Assembly (NCBI GenBank): GCA_035235625.1
Contig: CP141148.1
Span: 36,333,057 to 36,397,056 of the forward strand
DNA length: 64,000 bases
Source: Saururus chinensis
Lineage: Eukaryota; Streptophyta; Magnoliopsida; Piperales; Saururaceae
Direction: 5' to 3'
Of this stretch, positions 16,998-29,600 are shown piece after piece. Within the stretch, counting starts at the first letter, position 1, and each line of letters starts with the position of its first letter. The translations under genes were made by a program, and so were the position numbers. The notes under the pieces were generated by a model that had not been told where the DNA came from, ran no database searches, and was given only the letters and a program-made list of their open reading frames with translations.

Positions 16998-19900
16998 TAG
17001 TATTTTACTAATTAAGATATGCATTCATATAAATCATATTAAATTAGAAATTCAGAAAAAACATACTCCCTTGTAATTTCAGAAGTGGAAATGTTTGGAG
17101 TTGCTCGTTTCTTTAGGGTGTCTTCCCTGTCAGGTTCGGAGGCAGAACCTCCTCTAACTTCGGAATATTGTTTTCTTTCTGTGCCCGTACTCAGGACCAC
17201 TTCACCCTTCATGCGCCCGTAGATGACTGATAGAACCTCCCCTTACTAGGAGACACTTTATCCTTTTTGCGCTTGTAGGCGGCAGATAGAACATCCCCTT
17301 ACCCAGAGACATTTTACCTTTTTTCGTGCCTATAGGCGGCGAGCAGAACCTTCCCTTGCCCTAGGACGTTTCCCCTAAATAGGATTGCTAACTCGAAGAA
17401 TGAATACTTCCATTGCATAGATCACCCTCAAATTAGCTAGGAATGCCTCTTGAATGACTCGAATCGAACTTAAAATGAGTGAGAAATGAAGAACAAAAGT
17501 TTCTGAATATGGGACAGAAATGAGAAAACGTGGGAGAGTCTCCCCTTACCCGGAGATACTTTACCTTTTCAGCGCCCATAGGAGGCAGACAGAACCTCTC
17601 CTTGCTTCAGTATGTTTCCCTTATATAGCATTGCTAACTTGAAGAATGGACACTTCCATTGCGTAGAACACCATCGAATTAGTTAAGAACGCTTTTTGAA
17701 CAGAAGAAAACAGATGCAAAATGACTCCAGAAACTCCTCCAGAAGATTGAACGAAAATGACTATTTATAAGAAAATGATGTGCGAGTGAACGGCGAAAAC
17801 TAGAAGACGCGCACACGTACTCGTACCATGTGGCGCTTTCTAGTTGGACCGCCAGAGAGGTCGGTGCGCGTGATGCGCACGCCCGCCATGCGTCCTAAGC
17901 ACATTGTGCGGTCAACCATGTGATCGCGCAGGACCCAAGTTGCACAGATGGCCACAATCGCTCTACACGGTCGCGGCACAACGGCTAGGCTCCAGCTCCG
18001 ACTCGGCTGGCTGATGTTAGCTATTTCGTCATTTCTTTAATATTTTATTATTATTTTATTCAAATACAATTCCAACTTCAAAACGCAATAACTTTTTATC
18101 TCGAAGTCGGAATTGTATGATCTTGGTACCGATAGACTAGTATCGACAAGCCTTTCAAAACTAGACCCTACATGGGTAGGTTATCTCGTACTTTTAAAGT
18201 GGGTCCTGCCCATATTGCATGCTTCCCGAGGTTGTAACTTTCGCTCTCGACCTCTGTTTTGAGTGTTCTTTAATTCATTGTGCTCATTACTTCGAGCTCT
18301 AACCAAATATGAGTATTTTATCTCTTAAAACCCTTTAAAATTTAACTAAAATTATATAATTACCCCTAACCCTCTTGGTTAAGCGTAATCAGAACATGAG
18401 GTGCCATAATAACAAGTAATAAACAAGATTTAACGGGAAGCTTAAGTGACAATTTAGTAATTGAACAACCAATTCTTAAAGGACTAGAAGATAATGAATT
18501 AGCAAATGAAAATGATACCAATGAGCATAATAAACCATCAAGTTCTATTCCTAATGAAGCTATCACTAGCACATACTCAATCAACATATGAAACTTATCA
18601 ACAAACATGCTAGCCATCACTAGCACATACTCAAGCCACATACGTCAAACATACATACAGCCCACATGCATGTCATATGCATTTCGACTTAGCATAATTC
18701 ATCCTCTTACATCATGCAAACGGATCATGATCTAGCATCCATTGCATTCAATCATATAGTTCTAGCATGCTTCTACATATTCAAAGCATGTTATCACAAA
18801 ATTACGAGTTTAAAGCTCCCCTACCTCGTAATCATGACGTTTGATGGCGAACACATGATGGTGGCGGTGTCGGTGGTGGAATTGGTGGTCAAAACGGTTG
18901 CCTAGCTGAGAGAGTTGCTGTCCCAAGGATTTTAGGAAGTGTCGAAACTACTCATGGCTAAACGGGGTGTCAGAAATCAATGCGGCAAAATCCGCGATCC
19001 ATGACAGCACACTAGGGTGGCCGGGAGAAATGTCATGCCAACATAAGTGGCGGTGCGACCAGAAGTCAATGGTGTACTCACTGAAGATCGGCTGGTGGCT
19101 AAGACGTACTTGGCTGGCCGCAAGACGTCGAAATTGGTCATGGACAACATCCAACAGTGATGATTTTGCTTCAATAAGGGCCCCACATAAGGGCAGAGAT
19201 CGTGGGGCGACGCTTGAGGACAAAGGAGAGGTGGAGGAGGGCTATGTGTCAACTCCACTCGGTGGCAAAGCCAACTGATGGTCAGGTGGCATGAATACGA
19301 CACCTAAACCCAAAAGCACACGTGTGGCCACATGCACACGTGGCCAAAAAGTGCCACTCTAGGGGGAGATGGGTTGGACGATGGCGGCCCAAGGCCCACA
19401 AAAAGGCAACTGAGCTATGGCCAGGAGGTGGTGGCAGATCGAAGCGGCGACATCGTCGATCGCCACCCACAACCAACACATTTGGTGCAGGCAGTTGTGC
19501 ATCTCGCACAGTATAGGGCAAAGGCAAGCAGCCCATTCAGGGCGGAGGTGCAATTGACCAAGTGGGACTAACCCTCACTATCGCCGAGCCGGGGCAGAGC
19601 CTATAATGGCCAAATGGTACATGGCTCGCCAATGGCAACGACTCGAGACGCACCCAAAGCATCTAATCGGGCGGAGCAAGGAAATAGGGGTGAACCAGGG
19701 TTAGAAACGGCAACCCCCTATCGACACTGGGTCGAGGTAGGCTGGATGGAGTCCGTCCGGTGGCTGGATGATGACCGGAAACACACTAGCGTCAAAAAAA
19801 TGCCATGGACAGTGAGATGAAATACAAGAACAAAACCCGACCAAAGTACCGGTAGCTCACTGTAGAGCGAAGAAACCATTGTGGCAGCTCTAGCCAGTGC

Positions 19901-20520
19901 CTATGAGTTTCTAGCGGCCAACCAAACATAAGTCTAGTTGAGGGCGGCCACAAACAACATCAAAATTGCACCCCCACGGCTCAAAAATGGGATTTGAAGG
20001 AGAGAAAAACCGAAGAAAAGTTATGTACCTCATAGAAGAGCGAAGAGGCCATGGCGGCGGTCATAGCTGGTACCTACAAACTCGTGGTGGTGAGGCAAAT
20101 AGGAGCTTGATAAGAATTGACAAAATCCGACGATAGAGGAGAGAGAACGAAACAACCGAAAATAGGCTCGAGTTCTCACTCCTCTGTGGACGTCGAGTTT
20201 TTCTTCTGTAAGTTTATGGAAGAAACTTACTCGATCGGCTTTTTAAGCCAATTTTACTATTTACTTATTTTTATTTTTATATTTATGTCTCTAATAAGCA
20301 TTCACCTCTCAGTTACACATTATACCTCCAAAATTTACACCGTAAGCGTGCAGCGAGGCCAGCGGCCTGCGACTAAGCCCTACACCCAACTCTACGGGTA
20401 TAAATATGGGGTAAAATACATAAATACGAATATATTGAAGCGTCACATTTTCCCGCCGAAAATCAACAAAAAAATAACAAAAAAATCTCAAAAAATCATA
20501 GAAAAATCAGGGACCTTACA
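16210..20520. repeat. Complete copy (B) of a 4.3-kb TG...CA repeat, putative solo LTR
   Basis: It begins TGTAACACCTTGACC and ends GGGACCTTACA, giving TGTAA...TTACA ends as in LTRs. Two parts are each found elsewhere: 16210 to about 18690 is homologous in reverse orientation to about 38650-42535, and about 18960-20520 to 1-1697. No protein domain is seen, so it is either a very long solo LTR or a non-coding element. The 5 bp on each side differ (GTAAC and CATTA), so there is no target duplication. One explanation is recombination between different elements, or deletion together with the missing hAT part. The middle (17100-17700) holds about one copy of the unit that is tandemly repeated at 39.2-41.9 kb. 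Confidence 0.65.
16924..16994. repeat. (AT)n microsatellite, about 71 bp
   Basis: An uninterrupted run of alternating A and T inside repeat copy B. The related copy at 38.65-42.5 kb has no such run at the matching place, so it arose or expanded within copy B. Confidence 0.97.
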
Positions 20521-20544
20521 CATTAAGCCAGCCCTGCCTTTGGA

Positions 20545-21103
20545 GGTGAGGGTCAGGCCATGCTTGACCCACCTGCAAGCAGCCTCCAAAGGGCCCTGCC
20601 CTAGGCCCTTTGTTACTACCACAGAAAAGGGCCTAAACCAATATGTCACCTGATACACTCTTCCTTAGTTTGCTTGATGTGCATTGTGATGAAGGTAAAG
20701 GGCCCGCTTTTTCACATAGAGCCAATGATGGGGCTCATTATTATGGTGCATCATGAGAGTGTTCCTAAGCACGAGGGACCTTAAGAAGTTTTATAAATCC
20801 ATGATTAGTTATATGCCAATCATAATTTTTTTTCTTCCCTAACTACTAACGAAGACATGTAACTAATTTTGTTTTTTAGCTCCAATTGGTTTTAACATGT
20901 TAGATTGGAACTAAGTTAGAACAGAATCAATTAAGGATGGAAAAGAACCAAAGTTAAATCTAATATTTGCTTTCTATTGGTTGAGTACATAGAAAATAAA
21001 CATGTCAGTAGTAAACCAAAAAATGCCCAAGCATTGAGTTCTACCTCTAGATTGGAGCAATTAGGTTATATAGTAGGAAATATATAACTGTCTCTCTCCT
21101 AAT
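20545..21103. other. Spacer, nothing recognised
   Basis: GGCCC-rich repeat-like sequence (20550-20640) followed by AT-rich DNA. No coding potential or structured repeat was seen. Confidence 0.4.
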
Positions 21104-21745
21104 CATGGAAGGCCGTATCGGTTGGGTACGTATTGACCGATATATATCGGTCGTATCATATCGATACGGCTAATACATATCGACATGGTATTAAAAAATA
21201 TTTTTTTATTTTTTTTTAAAATAATTTTTTTCTTAAAACGAAATCACAATTCAAACCCAACCTCTTTGATAGTTTAAAGATCACAATATTTTTATTATAT
21301 TAAAAATAAAAATTTAAAAGTTAGATGAGATCAATATGGGTAGGTCTATATAATTTACATAATTATTTTTTAAAATATAGTGATCCAAAATTATGTATTT
21401 ATTTAAACATATAACTACGTCTCATATTAAACATATTATTTGGTTGTAAAATAAACTAATTTTATAGCACTTAATATGAGAAAGAAGGAGCAATAATTTA
21501 TATGGGACAGAGAATGTAATAGTGTATGGTTCCAAAATGAATTAATTTTAGAATACCTATATTGGTTAATACGATATTCTACAGTCTTATTATGCTATAA
21601 AAGAAGTGTTATAATTGTAATATTTTTTATGTTTATAAAAGGGTTCACTCTGGTTTTGACATATACTAAGCGTATCATCGGTATATACTTGTATTTATAT
21701 TTATAATCATTGATACTATTATTCGTATCGATACGGCCTTCCATG
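21104..21745. mobile_element. 642-bp MITE with 17-bp perfect terminal inverted repeats
   Basis: The left end CATGGAAGGCCGTATCG (21104-21120) is repeated exactly in reverse complement at 21729-21745. The flanking 8 bp are CTCCTAAT on the left and CTCTTAAC on the right, identical at six positions. That suggests a decayed 8-bp duplication of hAT type, though the ends do not show CAGGG. An 18-bp palindrome GACCGATATATATCGGTC (21135-21152) sits just inside. The interior is AT-rich and non-coding, so the element would be non-autonomous. Confidence 0.65.
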
Positions 21746-24175
21746 CTCTTAACAAGGAATTTTAGAGTCTATAGAACTGGACTAGAATGGACAGGGCAAC
21801 CAGACTCCGCTGCAAAAAAACATATCCTAGCCATCACACCAACACCCCATTGATTTCATTTCCTTTCAACCTGCTCCACCTTCACACCATAAACGATACA
21901 AGATGTTTGATACTTGTAACCATTGCATATGTAGGTTCATCCTTTGGTTGGTAGATATTTGTATCATCAATTAGGTTTTGTTTCTTTATTACAAATTTTA
22001 ATTACGTGTTAGCACATGAATTGTGGCATTAACGTGCCACACGTTCATTGTCAACGGCTCCTATAAAGTGGAGAATATCAATAAGGAACCAAAAAATTTC
22101 CCAAATAAAGCCTTAAGCATTATCAGAGTCAAGACACAGACAGTCCAAGACCGAGAGGACAATCGGACAGGCAGACATAGACTTGTTGATCGTGTCCAAC
22201 TATCCGGCTACCCGCCTTACCACCATGGTATATGATCAGAATCAAGGGACCGTTTATTACATAAAAGCACACTCAAACCACTAGACTACCCGTTTATCCT
22301 AAAAACAGACACACAAAAAGAAACTGGTATGTAATCAGATAAATGTAGGAAGCATAGAATGAAGATGACCGAAAGATTTTTCAGTGTAAAGGGTGGAATG
22401 CCCTAAAATGTAGGGAAGGGACCATGGCCACAGACCATAAGTGGGCATGCTGCAGTGGGGACCAGAGGTTGAATATAATTGCATGACAGCATTAATTGGA
22501 GTCACAAGACATCATCAACTTAGGAAAGTCATTGCCCTGCTGACTGCCTCTTCTCTTTTGCTTTGTGTGGAAAGTTCAAAGATCACACCGCAGGCAGATG
22601 GAGACACTAGAGAAGCTGACAATTTAGCCAGATATCCCTGTTCTTGAAGGCAAGACTCCAGCAGAGAGGCTACATGTAGAAGAGACCAAAAGTTGCAGTG
22701 ACCTTGTGTCTGGGAAATATCCTCTATGGTTTTGGTCTTTGCAAACCTAATCTTTTGAGTATGACGGGACGGGAGTGATAGTGGTGGTGACAGTGACGAT
22801 ATTGAAGGTGCATGATGTTACCCTCTTTTTATTTATTTTTTGTAAAAAATTTGTTGTAAATAGTAAATAATAAGCAGGATTGGAATGAATGATTGATAGT
22901 GATGATGGGAGCATCTAAAAAAGAAAACCAGGATAGATAATTTTCAAGTGGCATGAACCGAGTAGGACATGGAGTGATTTGTGTTGCTTAGAAGGTCTTT
23001 CATATCTGCATAGAACCTGCTATTATTCTTGTTCGCTTGATGAATGCACGCCTATGTCTGTGCGTCGGATGCTTCTAGATTGCGTGATGTGCACTTGACG
23101 CTTTTGGGGTACACAATTTTGACCACCCGAACCATGTTACTTATGGGGTAAGTATGATCCATTGCCTACCATATGGTATATGTGCTCCATCATATCTCCG
23201 CTCCTGCAATGGTACGCGATGTGTTAGGTGCATGCCAATGCGTGTGTGACCCAACGTATATATATTATTATTTTATAATAAATAAATAAATAAATAGATG
23301 TGGAGTTTGTTACCCCCGTTTTAGTTAGCTCACTTGACGAGTAGATATTTATCGAGTGTGTTTAGGGGGATGGGCTGGCTAAAAAAGGGGGAGACTTCTC
23401 ATCCTAATCAATGTGTGGTTTGAACATTTGATGTTTCTGTATGTTACAAATCCTTTCTAATTATACCCTAAATGGGCCCTAGGGGATGGGCGGCACGATT
23501 GTGCCCACTAGGCATTTAAGTTCGTTGGTAATTGATCATTAAGTTCCTTAGTACTTCCCACAATGGTTTGCCCCAATCATGTACTACGTCATTAAGCATT
23601 ACTAGCTCACGTATGCAAATCAAATTCAACTTTACTACTAGTTAAATTGAGCTTAATGAAACATGTGTGTGATCAATTACCTGATGGACATTCTTATAGT
23701 GGACATTCTCATATGGCTTGATAAATGGATCAAAAGAGCTCCAAATCGTTATTGTCGCAGTCATTATGAATCATCATCACATCAAAAGAGCTTAGAAAGT
23801 GAAAGATAGAGTTGGTTTTTACTTTTTAGACATCTATAGAAGGTGTCTTTATGCAGCGGTAAGGAGTGCATATGACATGTAGAATTTGAATCAGAGTTGT
23901 GTAATAAGACAACAAAGTTGCATTTATATGTGCCTGGTGCACGCCCATGTGCCTGCATCGAGCTCTTTGGGGCCACACAATTTCTATTGCAGGGCACATA
24001 TAAAAGCACATAACAACTTTTATAAGTGTTTCATTGTGTTGTGTAGGTGTAGTGCGTTTTGGACCTCCCTCTTATGGAGAGGCCGGTTGTTCATCCAAAG
24101 CGGTGATTTGGTGGTCCACCTCCTCCCTTTTGGGTACACCTTTTTTGCTTTTTGAGCTGTTAGTGATATTCACTT
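21746..24175. other. Spacer with weak diverged repeats
   Basis: No gene is supported. Short open frames (for example 22023-22235 and 22441-22647) show no recognisable domains. Two segments resemble each other: 23045-23118 and 23939-23990 share 'GCACGCC(T/C)ATGT...TTTTGGGG-ACACAATTT', pointing to two diverged copies of a repeat. Confidence 0.4.
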
Positions 24176-24310
24176 ACTAAATTTACCCAATAAAAACTTA
24201 CACTAAAGTAGACAAAACATGTGGGCTTCATGTAAAGTTCACTTGGTTCACTTGTTTTGTTCACTTAAAAGTTAAAACTCAATTGTTCACTCTTGTTGGG
24301 TAAATTTAGT
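24176..24310. repeat. Small foldback, MITE-like
   Basis: ACTAAATTTACCCAA (24176-24190) and its exact reverse complement TTGGGTAAATTTAGT (24296-24310) flank 105 bases rich in 'GTTCACTT'-type strings. This is a likely small MITE. The termini may extend a little further with mismatches, and I see no certain target duplication. Confidence 0.5.
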
Positions 24311-25594
24311 GTATAAATATATTCCTTCGAAGCTAATGAGTAGAGGTTCAGATGAGTTAACGCACTTCTTGGCCCTGCAATGGCCTATGTGGCCGGCGAT
24401 TTCTACTATTTCTGAGAATGGCTTTCCTCTCACAAGGGGTCTTCCCAAATGAGTTTATGGTAGTTATTGACCCTCTCTTAGCATTTTTTGTAGTGATCTC
24501 AAGCGACTTATGGGTGGTGTAGGAGCTTGAATTTCCTATTAAGTATTAGCATTAGATTTTCAATGGAGCTAGACCTTGAGGAATCTTGCAGTGGAAGTAG
24601 CGTCTAGTTGCAAGCCTATGGATGGTCGACTTTTGTTCTTAGCTACTCACTATGTATTTGTTGTGATAATATCTAGACTTAGGACGGGTATAAAGTAAAC
24701 CCGATCCGACATTAATGGGTTATTTTGTTTTTAAATTTAACTCGAATTACTATTTAATCGTTCGGGTATCAAGTAATCAAACTTGACTTGACCCCATTAA
24801 AATTATAAATAAATATTATTATTTTTTAATATTTTGATAAAACCTGATAGTAAGGTTAGATTTTTGAATTTAACCCAAATAACAATTCAAGTCATATTTG
24901 AGTTTATTATTTTTTAAATAATATAAATTTCACAATTAATAAAATTTGATACAGTGACATCCCTAATAACATCTGGCAACCTTCATGTTTGTCATCTAGT
25001 TTGACTTGTTTATTGTAGGAAGTGTATACCGTGACTGCGTAATGTGACCAGAGCCTCGTCACTGATCTATATAGGTTTCAAATATGGTACATAAAAGGTA
25101 ACTTACCAACTATGTTTGGAACCTAATACGGGGCTGGTCATAGGGCCGAGGTTTGGTAGTAGCCATCAATCTCCATTATTAAGGGCTCTTATGCATTTTT
25201 TAGGGCGTATTGTCACTAAAAATAGTTGTTTCGAAAGTAATTTTGTTTAATGTATTAATATATAGTTTTCCTTACCCCTTGGGAACTTTTTTGTAAAAAA
25301 CTATTTTCAAAGACATTGTTAATAAAAAATAAATTAAAAAGTTATGTACAAATAACTTTTTTGAAGAAGGAGAAAGTAATCCAGTATATTTAATTATTTA
25401 TTTTTAAAAAAATGCTTAAGTTACGTTAAGAAATGTACGTAAAAAATAAGTGTTAATTATCGATGGTGATAAGAAGATGAAGTAAACTTTTGACGTACCT
25501 CTTTTTTAACGTAACATTAGTATAACTCTTCGTCTTTAAAAACATAATCTAAAATTTATGCCTCATATTTTAAACACGTACCAATTTATCAAAT
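24311..25594. other. Spacer, nothing recognised
   Basis: AT-rich sequence without coding potential, immediately upstream of the PPR pseudogene. Confidence 0.4.
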
Positions 25595-25955
25595 GTGTCA
25601 CGCTTTAATAACACATCTACCAGCTGTCCCGTACAACGGTTGTACTCATCTAGAAGAGCCGTCGCTGCGAGATCATTCAAATATCCCCGCCAAGAACTTC
25701 ATCTTCAGACGAATAAATGTGCAGTTTCCCGCTTCACAATGCTCACCTCCTACCACAGATGCCTCCCTCCGTTGATCAACTTGATGTGTGGCTGCAAACC
25801 GCAGCTCACAGTCTTCAGAAATGCCGTCAGTTCACCTCTTCAGCAAGGGTCATATTTCGTGGGTTTCGCATCAAACATACAGGACAAATGGGGTGACCGG
25901 CTTTTGTGTGCCTTACAGTACTGTTCAGAAGCGTCTTCCCTTCAACAAGGGGGGC

Positions 25956-25960
25956 AGTTG
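25956..25960. repeat. Target-site duplication AGTTG, left copy
   Basis: AGTTG directly precedes the left LTR and recurs at 31197-31201 directly after the right LTR, as expected for 5-bp duplication by a copia integrase. Confidence 0.9.
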
Positions 25961-26514
25961 TGTGGGGAGTAAAACTACAGGCCTCTCCAAACAGAGTATA
26001 AGTTTACTGTACTCTGGTTCTGGCCGAACAGAGTATATAGTTATTATTCTGGAGTTCTGGGTGAACAGAGTATAGTTTTACTGTTCCCCTGCCTGTACTG
26101 CAGAAATATGGATCTAGGAATGCCAATACGAAAGCAAAGTACACAAGGGAATTTAACGTGGTTCGGCCTTACTGCCTACGTCCACGGGATCACACAATTC
26201 CACTAAATAGAGAATAAGAGTACAAGAGAATTACAAGATCTCTCAGCAATGTTCCTCACGCAATACACAAGAAGAAAACTCCTTCTTCCTCTCAGAATCT
26301 TTGTTTTCCTTCTCTGTGCATGGACCTCTCGGTTTCGGGTCGTGGCGGCTGCAACTTCTCTGGAATTCTCTTTGCGTCAGAATCCACTCACGCATCAATC
26401 TCTCATCCAATCATAAGTCTCTATGATAAAGCCTATTTATAACTTAGGTCATGCAGGGTAAAAGACAAAACTGCCCTTCACAAAAGAATCCCGTAATTGG
26501 TTTCACCGCCAACA
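25961..26514 (-). repeat. 3' LTR of the copia element
   Basis: 554 bp, the same length as the other LTR. It lies downstream of pol on the minus strand, with TG...CA ends. Confidence 0.95.
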
Positions 26515-26525
26515 ATCTCCCACTT
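26515..26525 (-). other. Polypurine tract of the copia element
   Basis: AAGTGGGAGAT on the minus strand, directly before the 3' LTR: the usual plus-strand priming site in copia elements. Confidence 0.75.
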
Positions 26526-26669
26526 GAAACCAAATTACTCAAAATCTTCAGCAACAATTCTCCCACTCAAATTAATCCATTTCAAATCAATTTCATATAC
26601 ATAGCCAATTGCAAGCAAGACAATTGCTCCACTTATATCTAATGTAATTGTGTGATCACCACCATTCTT

Positions 26670-29600
26670 CTAGTGTAGAAGACCAATGGTGGTTGAGCAA
26701 ACGCTCAATTTCTCCATTGTCACAACTTTAGTAAACATATCCGCTGGATTCTCCTTAGTATGAATCTTCTCCAAGAAGACTTTCTTCTCTTCAACAAGTT
26801 CTCTCACAAAATGATACTTGATTTCAATATGTTTCGTTCTAGAATGAAACACATTGTTCTTTGTCATATCAATTGCACTCTTGTTATCACAATAGAGTAC
26901 ACACCTCTCTTGAGGTTTGTCTAACTCCTTCAAGAATGCTTTTAACCACATCATCATCTTGCAAGCTTCAGTGGTTGTAATATACTCTGCCTCAGCAGAT
27001 GAATTTGTCACAGATTTCTGCAATTGTGATTGCCAAGCAACTGCACCATTGCCTAATGTGAAGACAAAACCTATAGTGCTCTTTCTATTATCCAGATTAC
27101 CTCTATAATATGAATCAACAAAGCCAACTAAGTCAATCCTGGAACTCCCACCAAAGTGTAAAGTCATACCTGATGAACCCTTCAAATATCTAAGAATCCA
27201 TTTCACTGCATTCCAGTGCTCTTCTCCTGGATTCGCCATAAACCTTGCAACCTGACTCACAGCATGAGCTATATCTGGTCTGGTGCAAGTGGCTGCATAC
27301 ATTAATGAACCTACAGCAGATGCATAAGGAACCTTGTTCATGTGAGTTATATCTTCCTGTCTAGTAGGAGACTGCTCATTTGAAAGCCTGAAGTGAGCTG
27401 CTAAGGGAGTACCAACTGGTTTGGCACCCAACATGTTGAACTTCATCAAGACCTTCTCAACATATTCCTCTTGGTATAATTTCAGCACTTTCTGCTCTCT
27501 ATCTCTTGTAATTCGCATGCCAAGGATTTGTTTGGCTGGTCCAAGATCAATCATTGCGAATTTAAAAGACAATTGTCTCTTCAGCATCTCAATCTCACCA
27601 TAATCTGCTCCTGCAATTAACATGTCATCCACATATAACAACAAAAGCAAGTAGGAGGTTCTCAACTTTTTGTAATAGCAGCAATGATCAAAATAGCAAT
27701 GATAAAATCTAATGGATAGCATAAATCCATCAAATTTCCTATACCACTGTCTTCGAGCTTGCTTGAGTCCATACAAGCTCTTAGACAACCTGCACACCAA
27801 ATTCTCCTTTCCTCTTACCACATAACCTTGGGGTTGATGCATATAGATCTCTTCTTCCAAATCACCATGTAGGAAGGCGGTTTTAACATCTAACTGCTCT
27901 AAATGAAGATCCTCAACTGCAACAATGGACAACATCATTTTGATGGTAGCAATTCTGACAACAGGAGCAAATATCTATGTATAATCTACTCCATACTTTT
28001 GCTCAAAGCCTTTGACAACTAGTCTAGCTTTGTACCTCTTGCTTCCATCAACTTCATGTTTCAACCTGTAAACCCACTTGTTATGTAATGCCTTTTTACC
28101 TGAAGGTAGAGGAACTAATTTCCAAGTCTGATTAGATGACAATGAATCTATCTCATCCTCCATAGCATGCTCCCACTGAACTGAAGTGTCTATCCTGCAA
28201 GCTTCCTCAAAGCTTTCTGGTTCACCACTATCAGTCAAAAGCAAATAATTCAGACTAGGATCAAATATGGAATGCATACCAGATGTGTTCTCAGGGTCAG
28301 AGGGATCAAATATCCTCTTCTTCTTAATCTGCCTAGAACTGGTCCAACCAAGTGGTGTCTGCAATGGAACTGCATCTGGAACTATCTCTAAAGAAGTCTC
28401 AACTACCTGTTCATGACTAGATGGACCGGCCCCACTGTGTGTTTCAGCCTCAAGTTCTACAAACTCAGTTTCAACCTGTTTCATCTTCCCCTTTTGTAGA
28501 TCTTGATGGTGCTTATACAGCTCTGTCTCATGAAACACTACATCAATGCTCCAGACAACCTTCTTATGGACTGGATCCCACAGTCTGTAACCATAAGCAT
28601 CTCCACCATAGCCAACAAAGTAGCACTTGTTGGATTTGGAATCCAACTTACCCCTATGTTCTGCATCAACATGCACATAAGCAGCACAACCAAAGACTCT
28701 TAAGTGATCAATCTTTACCTCCTTGTTTGACTATGCCTCTTCAGGAATGCCTCCATCTAGGGGGTAGCATGGAGACCTATTGATCAAATATGCTGCAGTA
28801 TCAACAGCATAACTCCAGAATGAGAGCGGAAGGCCATAGTGTAGCCTCATACTGCGTGCCTTCTCCATGATGGTCCTGTTCATCCGCTCTGCAACACCAT
28901 TCTGTCGGGGCTGTCTAGGAGTAGCAAGCAACCTGCGAATGCCATGCTTATCACAATAGGATTGGAATTCCCTACTGCAATACTCACCTCCATTGTCTGA
29001 CTTCAAACACTTCAATTTTAACCCTGTCTCATTCTCAACAAGTGTTTTCCATTGCACAAAGATGGAAAATACATCTGATTTATTCTTGGCAAAGTAAACC
29101 CATAACTTGCGAGAAGCATCATCAATAAAAGTAATGAAGTAAGATACACCTCCAAGGGATGGAACCTGTGCTGGTCCCCAAACATCTGTGTGTACAAGCT
29201 CAAGACGCTCAGACCTGTGCTCCGGGGTAGCTCTGGAAAATGAAACTTTGTGTTGCTTGCCCATGACACAATGCTCACAAAATTCCAAATCTGTACACTT
29301 CAAACTAGGTAACTTCCCCTTAGCCTATAACACCTTCATTCCCTTCTCTGACATGTGTCCAAGACGATAATGCCATAAACTGACATCAACTGTATTAGAT
29401 GCCACTCCAATAGAATGCTTAGAACAACTGGATGTCATATACAATGTTTCAATTTTCTTCCCCTTAGCCACTACCATGATACATTTACTCATCTTCCAAC
29501 TATCATTCATGAAATAAGTAGTAATGCCACAAGCAGCCAATTGACTAACAGAAATAATGTTCTTTGTCAAACGAGGCACAAGACGAACATCTTTCAACAC

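Larger units (their letters stand above)
15366..20536. mobile_element. hAT-type DNA transposon containing a nested 4.3-kb LTR-like insertion
   Basis: The left end starts CAGGGGCAGCTGGAGCC and the right end, read inward, is CAGGGCTGGCTTAATG. Both are of the CAGGG type typical of hAT elements. The same 8 bp, CCTTTGGA, stand directly outside both ends (15358-15365 and 20537-20544); 8-bp duplications are the hallmark of hAT insertion. A subterminal GCCTTAGGC...GCCTAAGGC inverted repeat follows the left end. Bases 16210-20520 are a different repeat, also present elsewhere in the window. The hAT sequence proper is therefore 15366-16209 plus the last 16 bases, and most of its transposase and right part are missing. 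Confidence 0.75.
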
